Shown here: positions 33,253 through 46,840 of the stretch, one piece after another
How positions within the stretch are numbered: position 1 is the first letter of the stretch
Layout of the letters: the number at the start of each line of letters is the position of its first letter
Assembly (NCBI RefSeq): GCF_910592395.1
Contig: NC_088311.1
Span: forward strand, 11,906,501 to 11,970,500
Direction: 5' to 3'
Source of the DNA: Lineus longissimus
Taxonomy: Eukaryota; Nemertea; Pilidiophora; Heteronemertea; Lineidae
Length of the DNA: 64,000 bases
Position numbers and translations under genes: made by a program
The notes under the pieces: model-generated
The model's input: the letters and a program-made list of their open reading frames with translations, nothing else
What the model was told of the DNA's origin: nothing
Database searches by the model: none

Positions 33253-34735
33253 GGCACGTTTCTTAACCGCTAGGCCTATGAACTTAAAACTTTGTACACA
33301 TGACCCCCTAGGTCAGATGACCCGTGACACTAAATTTCTGTCCGATCTGATTCTCTACTTGGCCACCAGGGGGCCAAATGTGGATATCTAAAAAGTGTGA
33401 TATCTCGCTTATTAGCGACTTGTTTTCGATGAAACTTTTGTTGTAGGTACTCATAGCAAATATACATCTTATATCATACGGGTTTTTAATTTGACCTACT
33501 TTTCAAGGTCACAGAGGTCATATGGCGTAAATTGGCCGTTAGAGTGTAAACTATGGCACGTTTCGTAACCACTAAAGCTATGAACTTGAAACTTGGTACA
33601 TATAACCCCCTATATCACATAGCCTCTGGTGCTGAATTTCAGTTTGATCTGATTCTCAACTTTGCCACCAGGGGGCCAAAAGTGGAAATCTAAAAAGTGT
33701 GATATCTCGCTTATAAGTGACTTGTTTTCGATAAAATTTTTATGGTAGGTACCCTTAGGAAGAATACATCACATATCTTACGGGTTTTCAATTTGACCTA
33801 CTTTTCAAGGTCACAGAGGTCATATGGCGTAAATTGGCCGTTAGAGTGTAAACTATGGCACGTTTCTTAACCACTAAAGCTATGAACTTGAAACTTGGTG
33901 CATATAACCCCCTATATCACATAGCCTCTGGTGCTGAATTTCAGTTTGATCTGATTCTCAACTTTGCCACCAGGGGGCCAAAAGTGGAAATCTAAAAAGT
34001 GTGATATCTCGCTTATAAGTGACTTGTTTTCGATAAAATTTTTATGGTAGGTACCCTTAGGAAGAATACATCACATATCTTACGGGTTTTCAATTTGACC
34101 TACTTTTCAAGGTCACAGAGGTCATATGGCGTAAATTGGCCGTTAGAGTGTAAACTATGGCACGTTTCTTAACCAGTAAAGCTATGAACTTGAAACTTGG
34201 TGCATATAACCCCCTACATCAGATAACCTCTGATGCCAAATTTTGGCTCGATCTGATTCTTTATTCAGCCACCAGGGGGCCATAATGGAAAAAGTAAGAA
34301 GTGCAATATCTTGCTTATTTTTAGTGATTCGTTTTCAATAACATTTTTATGGTAGGTTCTCCTAGCAAGGATACATCACATATCATATGAGTTTTTGATC
34401 TGACCTGCTTTTCAAGGTCACAGAGGTCAAATGGCGTAAATTTGTCGTTTGATTGTAACTATGGCACGTTTCTTAACCACTAAAGCTTTGAACTTGAAAT
34501 TTGATACACATGACTCCCTACGTCATGTAACCTCGGACACCGAATTTCGATCTGATCTGGTACTCAACTCGGCCACCAGGAGGCCAAAACTAAAATAGGT
34601 AAAAAGTGCAATATCTCGTTTATTATTGACTTGTTTTTGATGATATTCTTATGGTACTTACTCCAAGCAACGATACATCACATGTCATACCGACTTTGGT
34701 TTGACCTATATACTATACATGTACAATGTGTCTTA
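33253..34735 (+). repeat. 302-bp tandem repeat array (about 4.9 units)
   Basis: Units start at GGCACGTTTCTTAACC at 33253, 33555, 33857, 34159 and 34463. Each carries CCACCAGGGGGCC, GATATCTCGCTTAT and TTTTCAAGGTCACAGAGGTC. Units 2 and 3 are almost identical and the outer ones diverge. Confidence 0.92.
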
Positions 34736-36890
34736 ATCTGGATGAATTACAAAGCACCAAATATCTATACGGTGAGCACAATGGCCCCTGGCCGTTTCAT
34801 TATTTCTACCGGAGCGATGATTTGCAAGTGACAAATTTTCTTATTTAAGCCTTTACGGAAATGTATTTTGGTACGAAACTTCACACGTTTATAGAAAAGA
34901 TCAACGAGAATGTGTTCAAATGCCCTCATAACGATGAGTTCAACGGAATTTGGTCAAAACAACCTTCGAATGGAGTCAACTTTCTTTGCGAAATTGAAGC
35001 GACGACCTCATTATTTATCGTAATTTATGCAGATCTGAGTACAGCTGATGGGTGATGTTCTGATTTGTGTTCAAACTATTGGAAACTTCGGAAATTAGTT
35101 CTATTAATTCTACTATTCTGCAGGAGTATATTATAGCCATTGGTGTTGACAGCTAAAAGCACGAAAACTTTGTTGTTGATCGTCGGGGCGGATTGATATG
35201 TGGTTGTGCGTCCAAGGCGATTAGGTCATTCAGTTAGTTTGAGAAAGATCATGATCATAAAGATGCGTGTTGTGTTATCATAACCGGAAAATAAGTTGAA
35301 GTTATTATAAGTACTACGATTCTTATATGAGTAAAAAGTAGACGTTTTAAGCAACACAATAATGTTACTCCCGTAAAAAAACTGTCAATTCTCCTCACCA
35401 CAGAAGCCAAGCCATCGCTGTCATAGTGTTAAGTTATGCAGGGGCTTAATCAATTACCTGCACTCCCTGTGGGGTGAATAACATTACCTTTTGAACAGCT
35501 GGCTGTAGGGGGATGATTGGAACAGCCGGTATACCTGCTGACCTGCTGAACCCAGGTTAATGTTATTTTCAATCCACGATTGCAGATCACCTGATTTTCT
35601 AGATTTCGCGGGAAATGAAATTGTAAACAAACGCATGTGTGCCTTGCATGTGTGCAGTTCAAATGTAAACAAAAATGTATTTTTGGTACTTTTGGTTGCT
35701 GGACTTGGGTTTTCCCGCAGTTAGGAGCTGGGGTCAAATTGGTGGTCAATTGTTTATGGGTGCTGTTTTAGTCAGAGGTAGCCCTTGATTATGAAATGAA
35801 GGGATTTTCAAATTAAGGTGACCATGGTCTTTTTATGTGCTCACCACAGCTTTCATTTTCAATACTTGATGGATATGAAGAGGCGTGCGGAACCTGACAT
35901 GGCCTTACCAAGGAGCTCCTCACGGTGCTGAACTTCTAGCTTGCCTGTCGACTAAGTGCCTTTTTGACCGAGACATTGCTACATGTAGGAGGAGCACGCA
36001 TTTTAAATTTATAGTAGTGATAGTACAGTTGGTTCGAGCCATTTGGAAGCCGACATGTGAAGGCCTATCTGGGTTCTCCTTCTTCTCCGTATAAAAAGGG
36101 GCATATTGCTGACTAAGGAACAAGGCATATTGACATTGCCTCATCATCTCTATCGGACCAATTGATATACTTTTATATGCACGCATACATCACGCCATTT
36201 CAGGGTCTGAGTCTGTGGACAATTGGTTTGATTAATTTGTCTCTTCGATATTGCTCCTTTATTGCATTAGATTTTCATCGCAATTCAATCTATTCAAGAT
36301 GTAGCCAATTTGAACCTGTCTGCGCCAAGGATAGATCGACTCACTAGGGATACGCAGTAGAGCACAATGTCATGACCCTTTGTATTGTAAATTCCAACCA
36401 CCTGCAGGACAGGTCAATTTCTCTCAATAAAATTAATTTTGTTGACTCCTGTAACCTTACCTTATTAAAAAAAAGACAGTGGTGTTAGTCCCAAACTGGT
36501 CATTTCTATTTATTTTGACCTCTGTTAAATCAGGATACCTCTCAATTACAGACAGCATTTTGTATCCTTGTGCTGTACAACCCAGCCTGGACATACCGCA
36601 GTTGTCCATGGAGAAGTCTCATCCTCTCTGACACTTCTTTTCTGTAAAGCTACCGATACAACATACTGAACTAGGGATATATTCCGTTGCCTCCTGTAAT
36701 ATTTACATACCATGGCTGATTAGTTCAATCATATTTCATCCAGCTGGCAGCTCTGCATTGGAAATTTTAGTGGTATAACGTGTTCTCTTGACCTTCAAAC
36801 AGTAGTATAAAGCCGATATTTACTACTTTACACCCTCAGTCCTATGTTATTAGGTCATCCAGCTGAGCGCCAGGCCCTTGGGCCTCTTGT

Positions 36891-37200
36891 TAGATTTCCC
36901 AAGAGTTTTAAAAAAGTTAACAAAACGCTTCTCTATTTGAGCCTGAATCGGAGAATCATGTATGATTAATGGAAGTAAAACATTATTGTGCGAGACGGTA
37001 AACTAAGAAGTTTTCTAATACATATCCTCCATGCCACGTATACCCCTGGAACCCGTAAAGAGACATGAAATAAGATTTGAAAAGCCTGTATTTTACTTAG
37101 TGAGTAGCAAACCGAAATTGAGATAATAGAATGTTTGTTCTTTTATACAAGTCATTAATAGCCGCCTGAAACTTTCTCTTCATAATAGCCCGTTACATAG
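36891..37200 (-). mobile_element. LINE 3, 5' remaining part
   Basis: On the minus strand this corresponds to the LINE 2 RT thumb/C-terminal region (about 17470-17810), with the same block of conserved bases around RKCIR. The join to 32520 restores the order seen in LINE 2. The copy is decayed and 5'-truncated near 37200. Confidence 0.65.
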
Positions 37201-38831
37201 CCTCGATCCGATCATCCAATAATTTTCGGATCAGGCACCACGCACTTCGTCGCTTTTGGGGACGAAGTATTGGTCTATAGTTGGCTCACCATGTATTCGG
37301 CTTCCGAGTGTATGTATTCTTCGCTGCTGGCCGAGGTTTTAGGATTTAAAAAGCGAAAAAATCATGACTCACACAATAGGTGTGAGTCTAATGGTTACGT
37401 GTATGTATATAAATGTAAACAAAATTTATTTCTAAACCGTATGTCCATGAATCTGAAAATTTTTGCGGTTGACCCATGACAATTCTGGTTCCGGTTTCTC
37501 GTGCACTGCTACCGTCCCCTACCGCCCCTCTAAAGACTCAACGAAGGAATGCACCGGAGCAAGTGACAGCGACAACAGAAAGGGAATTTCAAAATGAAAG
37601 GGGATAATAATAAACTTCGGCAAGACTTGACGGAAAAGGTCAATGTTGGTAATTTTGCCCCGAAGTTTACATTTGTTTTATTGTTGGATTGATCCTAATA
37701 GAAAATAAACTAATCAAAAGGAAAATTATTGAAATGATAATCTCTTTTATTGATACTATTTCATGTTTTTTTGCCAATTCCATCTGGTAAAAAACAGCAA
37801 CTTGTTCATTTCCACACTTGCCGGGCAGCTAGTCTTTTGAAGCAGATCATTAATTTTATTAACAAACAATGCAATTTATCTCCTCAAAAATATGAAAACA
37901 ACATTGACCTGCGAGTGGATAACTTTCTGCATTTGTCAATTTATCTGTAAACTACCCTCAGTGCACTTGAATCATTATATTTGATCTGAAATTGATCGTT
38001 TGGTGTCGATGAATGTTCGGTTTCTGACGTATTATTTACTACAGGGTGTCTCCCAAAAAAGGTATACCCACCTCATTTATTTTCGATGAAAAGGATTGTT
38101 GATTGAATTTACCACCAGCTTCAAAATCAAAGGTTATGGTTAAGTTAGCTATAGCATATGAGAAGGAAGGGTCATGGTTGAGGTTATCAATAGCATGATG
38201 AAAAGAAAGCGTTATGGTGTAAACTGCTGATGAAAAGTCTGAATGAAAATTATGGCGACTCTAATCACACTCTGAGAGAAGATCCGCCATCTTGGATCAA
38301 CAAAATCAACCTAATTTGGCCTGAAACCTCGATGATATTGTCATTGTCATTCAAATAAAATGTTATTTTGTGAAAGGGTGAGACTTTGACTTGTTAGAAA
38401 TATCAAATTTGGAACAAATGCGTTGATAATCTGCGAGTATTGCGACCTGTCAGCAGAATCTAAAAAATGCCCTCCACCCTTTAATCAAAAACACCCAATC
38501 ATATACAGTGTTTCCTCTTTTCCTTTTTACCACCTCATTAAATGGTTCATACCGCAATTTGATTGAAAAAAATATTGAAAATAAAGAAATGTCAAGTCCC
38601 GAAACATAGAGAGCCGCGTCAGCATTTTAATTAGCAGTTTACACCTTCCCGACTCAATATGGTTTGGGGGTTCCACTCCATCGCCTCGGGATAAGCATCT
38701 CAGAAGGACTTATTGAGAGTCAAATGGGGGTGAGGGGTTGGGGAGCTTCCCCCCAATGCACTGGCTAAAACATGTCAGAAGGGCGGGAGGTTTAGGGGGC
38801 TCCCCCACGTCAGACAGTTGTGTGAATTCAC
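37201..38831. other. No gene recognised
   Basis: AT-rich, with short frames only. ACAGGGTGTCTCCCAAAAAA at about 38041 resembles a common transposon-terminus motif, but I found no matching inverted partner. Confidence 0.3.
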
Positions 38832-39214
38832 TAGAGCTTGCCCTTTACATATTTTTTGGCAGAAGGATTTGCAGCATCGGTCAAAGGGGCTTTTCCTAGA
38901 GGAAAAAAGGTAGCCCGGGGCAAATCACAGCCGCAAAGTCCGTCAAAAGGCCACGACAGAAAACAGAAACGCGCCCGGGAGGATGAATCACACCTTCTCT
39001 CCAGAATCGTCATAAAAGATCTCGTCGAAAAAATAAGGCAACGACTGCAAAACGCCCAGCTAGGGAGCCCGGAGTGGGTCACACCGGCACAATACCTCTA
39101 TTGGGCGCAGAGCGAGGTAGAGATGCATCTCAAAATCGAAGCCTGGGGTGTCCCAGAGCGGAAATTGCCAGATAGGGAACAATATCAGCCTAGGCCTCGC
39201 GCAAACCATTCCTA
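38832..39214 (+). CDS. Orphan coding exon candidate, unknown protein
   Basis: The frame is open from a TAG at 38832 to a TAG at 39215 with no early ATG. A pyrimidine-rich acceptor (CATATTTTTTGGCAG) ends at 38871, so the segment could be a terminal exon. The predicted product is basic at first (RGKKVARGKSQPQSP, DRKQKRARED), then helical (LSRIVIKDLVEKIRQRL), then has SPEWVTPAQYLYWAQSEVEM. Codon composition is GC-richer than the surroundings. I do not recognise the family. It could be a host gene's last exon or part of a transposon-borne gene. Confidence 0.35.
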
Positions 39215-39215
39215 G

Positions 39216-40479
39216 ATTATAATGCCTATCACAATTTCATGTATAGCTCAGTCGTGAAGGCTACTCCGTTCGGAAAAGTTTTCACCTCCTTGGTGCACAC
39301 TGTGCCCGTCGATCCGCGCGATCGAGGTAAGGTGATTAGCCACGCATTTGACCGGCCTCACTATTTGGCGCCTTAAACGGCACTTTCTTAAAGATTGGAT
39401 TTTGCACTCAGACATGAATCGGAAGAATTTTCAATACGGCAAAGTTTTGTGTACGCTACACTTTCGTATACGAAAAAAATAGCCTAGGAATAAGATTGTC
39501 TCGTCGTTCCGCCTCTTCGAAAGCCTTTGCTCGAATCACAGCAGATAATATGAAAGTCAATGACTTAGTGCGCCCCCCTTTAGGTCGGGGGGTTTTTACC
39601 AAGTACAATTTGTTTTGGTAATATATTGTCCTTAGTGAGTGTAAGCCACTGTTATATATAATTCAGGGGGACACCCCCCGCACCCCCCCATTTTGGCCTT
39701 GCGGCCAGGCAGATTGTTCACCATTCCTTCCCTCCAGTTTTTAAAAGTAGTTCATATTTGTTTGTTCCAATCATGGCAAATTGGTTCAATGATGTATTAT
39801 TACTCCCTTCACAGACCGTAGTTTGTTCGTTGTCCGCTAGGATGCAGAAATTCGGTCATTCATTGAACACTAGCCAATTTGCTCGCGCAATCGGCGTTAA
39901 GATTATGATTATGATTTTGCTTGTGAAAGGCTGCTAAAAACAAATGATTTTTCTAGTTATGTTGGCATTTTATATCGGGGGCGGTTCAAAAATTTAAATC
40001 AATTTAATAATTGAATAATTAAAGCCTACATCCAACCAACGGCAATGAAATATGCGACTCTGAAGAACATACCTGGTGACCAGTGTGCGAGATGGTTGGT
40101 GACGAGATTAGTAACTACCCCGAAAAATCGGCGCCATTTTGAAATCAGAAGTGCGACAAAAAAAATCTTTCTTGGTATATGGATTGGATTGACCAAATAA
40201 GGAAAATATTTCCCCACGTGTATATCTTACCGCGTCCCGTCCTAACGGGGGGCGTATAAAATATTTTTTATATAGGGATCCCTAGAGAACCCCAGATTGC
40301 AGAGCATCTTATCAGACTTTCCAGTTTGCCGAACTTGCCGGCTGACCTGGGAAAGGAAAATTTATTTAACGAAGCTAGATAAAAACTCACACTCCGGACG
40401 CAGTGGACCGGCCGGCCTCTTTCCTCACCCTGACAACCGCGACAAGTGGTGAGGTCCCACTCGCTGGTGCGGAGGCCAG
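39216..40479. other. No gene recognised
   Basis: Short frames only. Two small G/C palindromes lie near 39570-39590 (CCCCCC...GGGGGG) and 39666-39690. Confidence 0.3.
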
Positions 40480-41120
40480 GCCTACCTGCCTCCAAAATTG
40501 ACGCGACGTCATTTCATGCCTACCCTTGTTCCAGACCTGGCAGTATCTCACTCTCACACAAACCTATACATTTCTGAATAGTTTGTCAATTGTAGAATAC
40601 ATCTGACCGAGTTTCAATATCGTCTCGGCATACAGTTATGCATAGACTGATGCAGCACAATGCATGAGACACCCTGTATGTCAACACAAATTTGAAAAAT
40701 GTCACCTTTGTGCCTTGTAACTCCAATATTAACAAGGATGGTGAAAAATTAATTTCACACACTTCTACTCATCACTTTGAGGAAGCCAAATAACAACTAT
40801 TTTAATCTTTTATATGAATATAGGCTGTCGTTGCAGGTTTTGTTAGAGTTTTGTGCCTCGAAATTTTACCTTGAGAACATGTTCAATCTCACAGGAACCA
40901 GTCTATGTCGACATCCTGTTCAGCTATCAATGGCATGTGGGGCCAGCTCACAGCGTAAGTGCACAGAAGAAACTGGTATTTTCCTCAAATAATCGTCAGA
41001 GCTACTCCTTCATAAAATACCTTGGACATTTACATTTGAACAAGTAGCAATAGGGATAGAGTCGGCCCATCTGTACCCAGTAATCACACGAGTCACCACT
41101 GGCTAGTGAGATTTGAGCTT
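40480..41120 (+). repeat. Diverged single copy of the 53.8-58.3 kb array unit
   Basis: It shares, in order, GCGACGTCATTTCATGC, TAAACCTATACATTTCTGAA-type text, GCACAAT.CATGAGACACCCT, ACCTTGAGAACATGTTC, ATTTTCCTCAAATAATCGTC and CACCACTGGCTAGTGAGA with the left arm of the palindrome. It is much more diverged and has no tandem neighbour, so the unit is a dispersed repeat family. Confidence 0.7.
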
Positions 41121-42465
41121 TCTGGGGTACCGACGACCACAACAAATTGGCAGCTGAATGCGGTGCCGATAGTTTTTCAACTGGCTGTAAGGGGCGCTGT
41201 CGGAATAACATTTGTGATTAATTTTCGCAAATAAGCACAAATAAAGTTTAAAGTACTCGTATTCCGAGTTAGCTTTAACCTGAGATTTTGTAGTACAGAT
41301 ATTTTTGCATTTAATTGTTTTGTTTGTTGTTTATTCACGTAGGTCAACTAACGGTACAATGTAGTGCCTACGTATTGGCTTATCATCTAAACCATGGGAG
41401 TAACACAGTGGGTCATATACTTAGATCAAACCAATCAGCTCGAGGTTGAACACGAAAATAGTTCAGTTTAATATGAATGCCTGGTCTAGCCATATCGGTT
41501 GAATGGTAATTTCCATTTGAAATATAGTTCTTCTTTAATTGTGAATAGGTGTGCGTTTTTTCAAAAGAAGAAAATGATGAAGTTTCAGACGTCCAATTGG
41601 ATTATTTATGCAGTTTTTAGGCTCCATTCAACCCGATGTAGAAGTTTAAAATGTCCTAGGATAGAATGCCCGGGAAACAAAGGATTCTATTATGCGCTTC
41701 AATCACTGAGCTATTGACGGTCAGGGTCTCTATAGAACCATATTGCAGAATACAATAGGGCCGGACACTTTTTCCAGGGGGACATTTGTTACTGTTACAC
41801 CGGCGTGGTGAAAAAGCTGATTCGCGGGTAAGAAGCCGTCAAGACCTCCCCCTTAACTTCAGACCTCCTACACCCTGAAATAACGTAGGTACAACGAAAA
41901 CTCGATGTTTTACTAAACAGGCTGGGATAGATCTATTTGGCTGTGAAAGCGTTCCTCCCTGATTACGTCTCGGAAAGAAATATGAGCATGTAGAAAGAAC
42001 CATTTTAAAAGGAAAACGGCTTAAAACTTAATTACAGGTACGTGACGAGTGTGATAATGAAGTATATAAATATCAGCTATAATGTATGCCAATGCGGTGT
42101 AAGTCGAGCATTCTGATTCGGTGACACAAAATGCCCGTACAGTTTCGTTACAGCAATGCCATTATAGCTAATCGTCCAGCCGCACGAATTCCCACTATTT
42201 GTGGCAGTCCGATAAGGAGTCCAATTTAGCATGACGCGATGGGCTGCCCAGGAATCTAGAAAGACTGTGTTGTTGGGTCTTTCGATGAAAAATGTTTTTG
42301 TTTGTCTGGTATTAAGGGGTATTAAGGTTCTTTAAGCATTATTTGCATCCAATATAGAGACAAATGCACTGCTGCTATGGAACCTTTCATACAACACAGT
42401 GGTGGTATTCCAGGATTCATTTAGATTCATGAAAAGTTTCCTCAGTTCCATTGCCAAGTAAATGA
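41121..42465. other. No gene recognised
   Basis: Short frames only and no repeat structure that I can see. Confidence 0.3.
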
Positions 42466-44501
42466 ACAAGAGGTCCAAGGGCCTGGCGCTCAGCTGGATG
42501 ACCTAATAACATAGGACTGAGGGTGTAAAGTAGTAAATATCAGCTTTATACTACTGTTTGAAGGTCAAGAGAACACGTTATACTACTAAGATTTCCAATG
42601 CAGAGCTGCCAGCTGGATGAAATATGATTGAACTAATCAGCCATGGTATGTAAATATTACAGGAGGCAACGGAAGATATCCCTAGTTCAGTATGTTGTAT
42701 CGGTAGCTTTACAGAAAAGAAGTGTCAGAGAGGATGAGAATTCTCGATGGACAACTGTGGTATGTCCAGGCTTGGTTGTACAGCACAAGGATACAAAATG
42801 CTGTCTGTAATTGAGAGGTATCCTGATTTAACAGAGGTCAAAATGAATAGAAATGACCAGTTTGGGACTGTTTGGGAACACCACTGTCTTTTTTTGATAA
42901 GGTAGAGATTACAGGAGTCAACAAAATTAATTTTATTGAGAGAAATTGACCTGTCCTGCAGGTGATTGGAATTTACAATACAAAGGGTCGTTTTCATATT
43001 TGAAAATCCCTTCATAATCAAGGGCTACCTCTGACTAAAACAGCATCCATAAACAATAGACCACCAATTTGACCCCAGCTCCTAACTGCGGGAAAACCCA
43101 AGTCCAGCAACCAAAAGTACCAAAAATACATTTTTGTTTACATTTGAACTGCACGCATGCGTTTGTTTACAATTTCCGCGAAATCTCGAAAATCAGGTGA
43201 CCTGCAATCATGGATTGAAAATAACATTTATCTGGGTTCAGCAGGTCAGCAGGTATACCGGCTGTTCCAATCATCCCCCTAAAGGCAGCTGTTCAAAAGG
43301 TAATGTTATTCACCCCACAGGGAGTGCAGGTAATTGATTAAGCCCCTGCATAACTTAACAGCAATGGCTTGGCTTCTGTGAGTGGTAAGGAGAATTGACA
43401 GTGTCCGATTAAAAATCCCTCATTTCTGCTCCGCTGAAGTAAATTTTTGAATAAAACCAAGACGTTGCATCAGGGTAAGGTGTCACCACCATTCATGCAA
43501 AGTTTCAAGGCGATCCAACGCCTCTAAGTGTGACTTTATTCGTCCCCCTTCTAATATTATTATATAGAAGATTTAGACCAGCGATGACGTCATTTCTGGT
43601 GATTCCCTACGTTGTCCAATGAACGCTTTTTAAAGTGTGCCATTTGGCATGCATTAGCATGCAATGTATTTTATCAGCGCTGACAATTGCCGAACAGAAT
43701 GCCGTAGCTCCGTCAATTTGCAATCAATTTTTATGGGAGTAACATTATTGTGTTGCTTAAAACGTCTACTTTTTACTCATGTAAGAATCGTAGTACTAAA
43801 AACTAATATGCAAACAAAATCATGCCGATTCACTGCACATACTGTGGGAATTCTCCACTTCAAAATACATCGCGAACAGAGCGTGCACTTCCGATATCGT
43901 TTTCACAGAATTGTGGCCAAATTTTCAAGAACTAATTTCTGAAAGTATTCCCTTAAGACCTTATGACTACCCACTGAAAGGAACTAGTGATAATATCGCC
44001 TACTTGACTACCATCTTTACACTGGTCACAGTGGCTATGCTGAAATATAGCCTGGTTCCCTGGCCAATTCAATGCGCAGAATAAAAACTGCGCAACTATA
44101 CGTCATAACCCGGGCTTTTGAATCGTCAAAAAATCTGTCAAATGTGCCTGTAGCGCCAACTGGCGGTGAAAACTAAACTAATTCCATTACAAGTCAAAAT
44201 GAAAAATTATTAAAAAATATTCGGCCAGATTTGAAAACAATATTTCCTCTGTGGCCCGAGGTATAAAAGAAAGAAGTTTAAACTTCCCGATGACCTCATT
44301 CGCCGAATGTAGGTCGGATCGCGCTGATTTTTGGTTTCTGAGTTCCCCTTGGGCTACTCCTAATTTAGCAGCGTCAACAAAGTGCCTATGTCTTACGGTT
44401 ACAAAATGCCCAAAATTGACATGGAAGGATGGCAGGATGGCAGGACGGACACCATTCCCTTAGTAATATTACCAGCTTCGCTGACTTTGTCAGCTGAGCT
44501 A
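42466..44501 (-). mobile_element. HINE-like element, family A, copy 2
   Basis: It is the inverse of copy 1. The 5' end at 44501 begins AGCTCAGCTGACAAAGTCAG with a GGATGGCA-type microsatellite. The 3' end near 42466 has the GGCCCTTGGACC hairpin followed by TCTTGT. Internal blocks match copy 1 (43040-43400 with 35390-35810; 43735-43800 with 35310-35375). It lacks the nested family B element and has different indels. Confidence 0.65.
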
Positions 44502-45842
44502 AAAATGTGAAAGGCACGGTAAGTGGAAGTAGCGGCCCCGAAGCGGTCCCATCCACGCCTTTACTCGAGCATGTCCGAGGCGACGTGGAAAGATAGGAAC
44601 ACTTGAGCTGAAATGGCGTGTTCTGCTAACATTTTTTTGGACCTTTTGCAGGAAGCTCGAGCTCACTGAACTTCCCCCAAGAGACCAGTTCTTCGACTCA
44701 CTTCGACAGACGTTTCGACAGCGGACTACGAGCATGCGAAACGAGTTTAGAAAGTGCATGACTGAGAAGACATTGTAACACTATTGCTGGTTGAGTAGGC
44801 GAGAAATCGACTTGTTGAACGTGTGCGAGGTTCCCGGTGATTCATAGGCGGGCTATATATCTGACCGATAAAATCAATTACGTAGTGCACTACCAAAATC
44901 TGAAATATTACGTCCAATGTGAAATGAAACTATTATGCCTTTGAGCTGAGGCGATGGATGCGGGACTTTGTGAACTTCATAACCAACCTCGTTTAACCAG
45001 AGGTCATTGCACGCTCCTATGGTCGCTTTCACTAACCCTTGTAACATCTTGAACTCAAACAATATATGATTGGTCAACGAAAAACGTTTGACATGCAAAT
45101 AAGACGTAAATAATGTTTTGACACTTGGCATATTGAATCGGCGGGAAAGGGCGACTTATCAGTCAACAAAACCATTTACCTAAATGCAATCACAAATCAA
45201 TTGACGGCATAATAGAACTTCATAGACACGAATAATATATTATGAGCTATATAATGCTGATATAAAAGATAATTGCCTGGCACTCGGAGCAATAAAAATG
45301 GAAAAGCACTTGTTACAAATGCCAATCGCGAGCAAAAAGAGTGGCCACCTTGAAAATATTATTTCAAAAATCCATGAAAATAATTTATTTTTATATTTAA
45401 GTAAGGTCTCGTTAGGGAGTTTTTCCCAAATGTACGCGATGATGACGTGCCCCATTAACAGGACGTAACATCTATTTTAAATTGCGTTTCCAAAGTAAAT
45501 GCATGAGGACAACCCATTTGTGTCGTATATCACTGGAAACGCCCAATTCCCCTGATTCTGCAGGATATTGAATCGGGCATTTCATTTCTTTAAATAAATC
45601 ATAAGCGTCGCATTTGCTCCTAGCTCTGTTCACCATCCCAAATGGCAATATTGCCAATTGGGCCGGACAATCACGAAAAAACCCAAATATTATACATTTC
45701 TTCCTGAATAATTCTTACAGTGACCATTCTCCCATGAAAGACAGTTGCTTACGCTACACAAAAATCCAAAAAAAATCGAGGGTCAACCATTGAACTTTTG
45801 AACGTATGAATAAAAAAAAACCTCCCTAATGAGACCTAAGAT
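44502..45842. other. No gene recognised
   Basis: Short frames only. Confidence 0.3.
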
Positions 45843-45893
45843 AAATGGGGTAATTGTAGCCCATGTCTGATTGTAGCATCTGACTATGTTTTT

Positions 45894-46290
45894 GGCTCAC
45901 TGCAGGAGAGTCTATACAACATCGCAGCGTCCGTCGTCGTCTGTATCCTGTTTCAAAAACAGTGGCACGTTTCTTAACCGCTTGGACTATGAACTTGAAA
46001 CTTTTTACACAGGACCCCCCCCCCCCCCCCCCCCCAGGTCAGGTGACCTCTAACAATGAATTTCGGTTCAATCTGATTCTTGACTTGGCCACCAGGGTGC
46101 CAGAAGTGGAATCCTAAAAAGTGTATTATCACTCTTATGAGTTACTAGTATTCGATAACATTTTTCTGGTAGGTTTTCCCAGCAAGGATACATCATATAT
46201 CATACGGGTTTTTGATTTGATCTAATTTTCAAGGTCACAGAGGTCAAATGGCGTAAATTGGTCGTTTGAGTGTAACTATGGCACGTTTCT
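45894..46290 (+). mobile_element. HINE-like element, family B, copy 2 (3'-truncated)
   Basis: It begins GGCTCACTGCAGGAGAGTCT after a T run, then a short CGT stretch, one full repeat unit (45963 to 46280) with a C21 run at 46015-46035, and the first 15 bases of the next unit. Confidence 0.65.
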
Positions 46291-46676
46291 TTGATGTATA
46301 TTACGGCAACCATGGAAGTATTCAGCCAACCCAAGCATGGATAACATCAATAGTTTTGGGTTATGCAACATGGTATGTAAGAGCTTTGGCAAAAAGAAGT
46401 AAACAAATACATGAACAAAAAAAGTTGGGATCAAACTTGTTGCAGGTATCAATTTTCCACACTTTTACCGAGCATTGATATATTTGAAACGTGGTTCAGG
46501 TCATCAGTATTGAGTGTAGAGATTGTTGTATGCGGCATTTGATGTCATTGTTAAAAGTATTTTTTTCAGAGACACACTTCTGACCAAGGTTCCTTCGAGG
46601 TATCTGTAGCCCGTTGGTTCGGGATATTTGTAGCCCCTATAAATAGTTCAATATATCCTGTCATGAATCATGAAGA

Positions 46677-46840
46677 TGCTAGGTTTCTTTATTCTTATAC
46701 TTGAATTATATTATTTGATCTAAATATATCCGATTTGAATACAATAGACAATAGACAATGCTAGGTTTCTTTATTCTTATACTTGAATTATATTATTTGA
46801 TCTAAATATATCCGATTTGAATACAATAGACACAATGGTA
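46677..46840 (+). repeat. 82-bp tandem duplication
   Basis: TGCTAGGTTTCTTTATTCTT and the following bases recur at 46677 and 46759, near-identical over the unit. Confidence 0.9.

Noticed and set aside
36020-36045. GGTTCGAGCC as a tRNA/SINE B box
   Set aside because: No matching A box or cloverleaf can be built around it.
38041-38062. ACAGGGTGTCTCCC as a transposon end
   Set aside because: No inverted partner or target duplication was found nearby.
44251-44759. Short frames near 44.3-44.8 kb as genes
   Set aside because: They fall within or beside the HINE-like copy 2 and resemble no protein.
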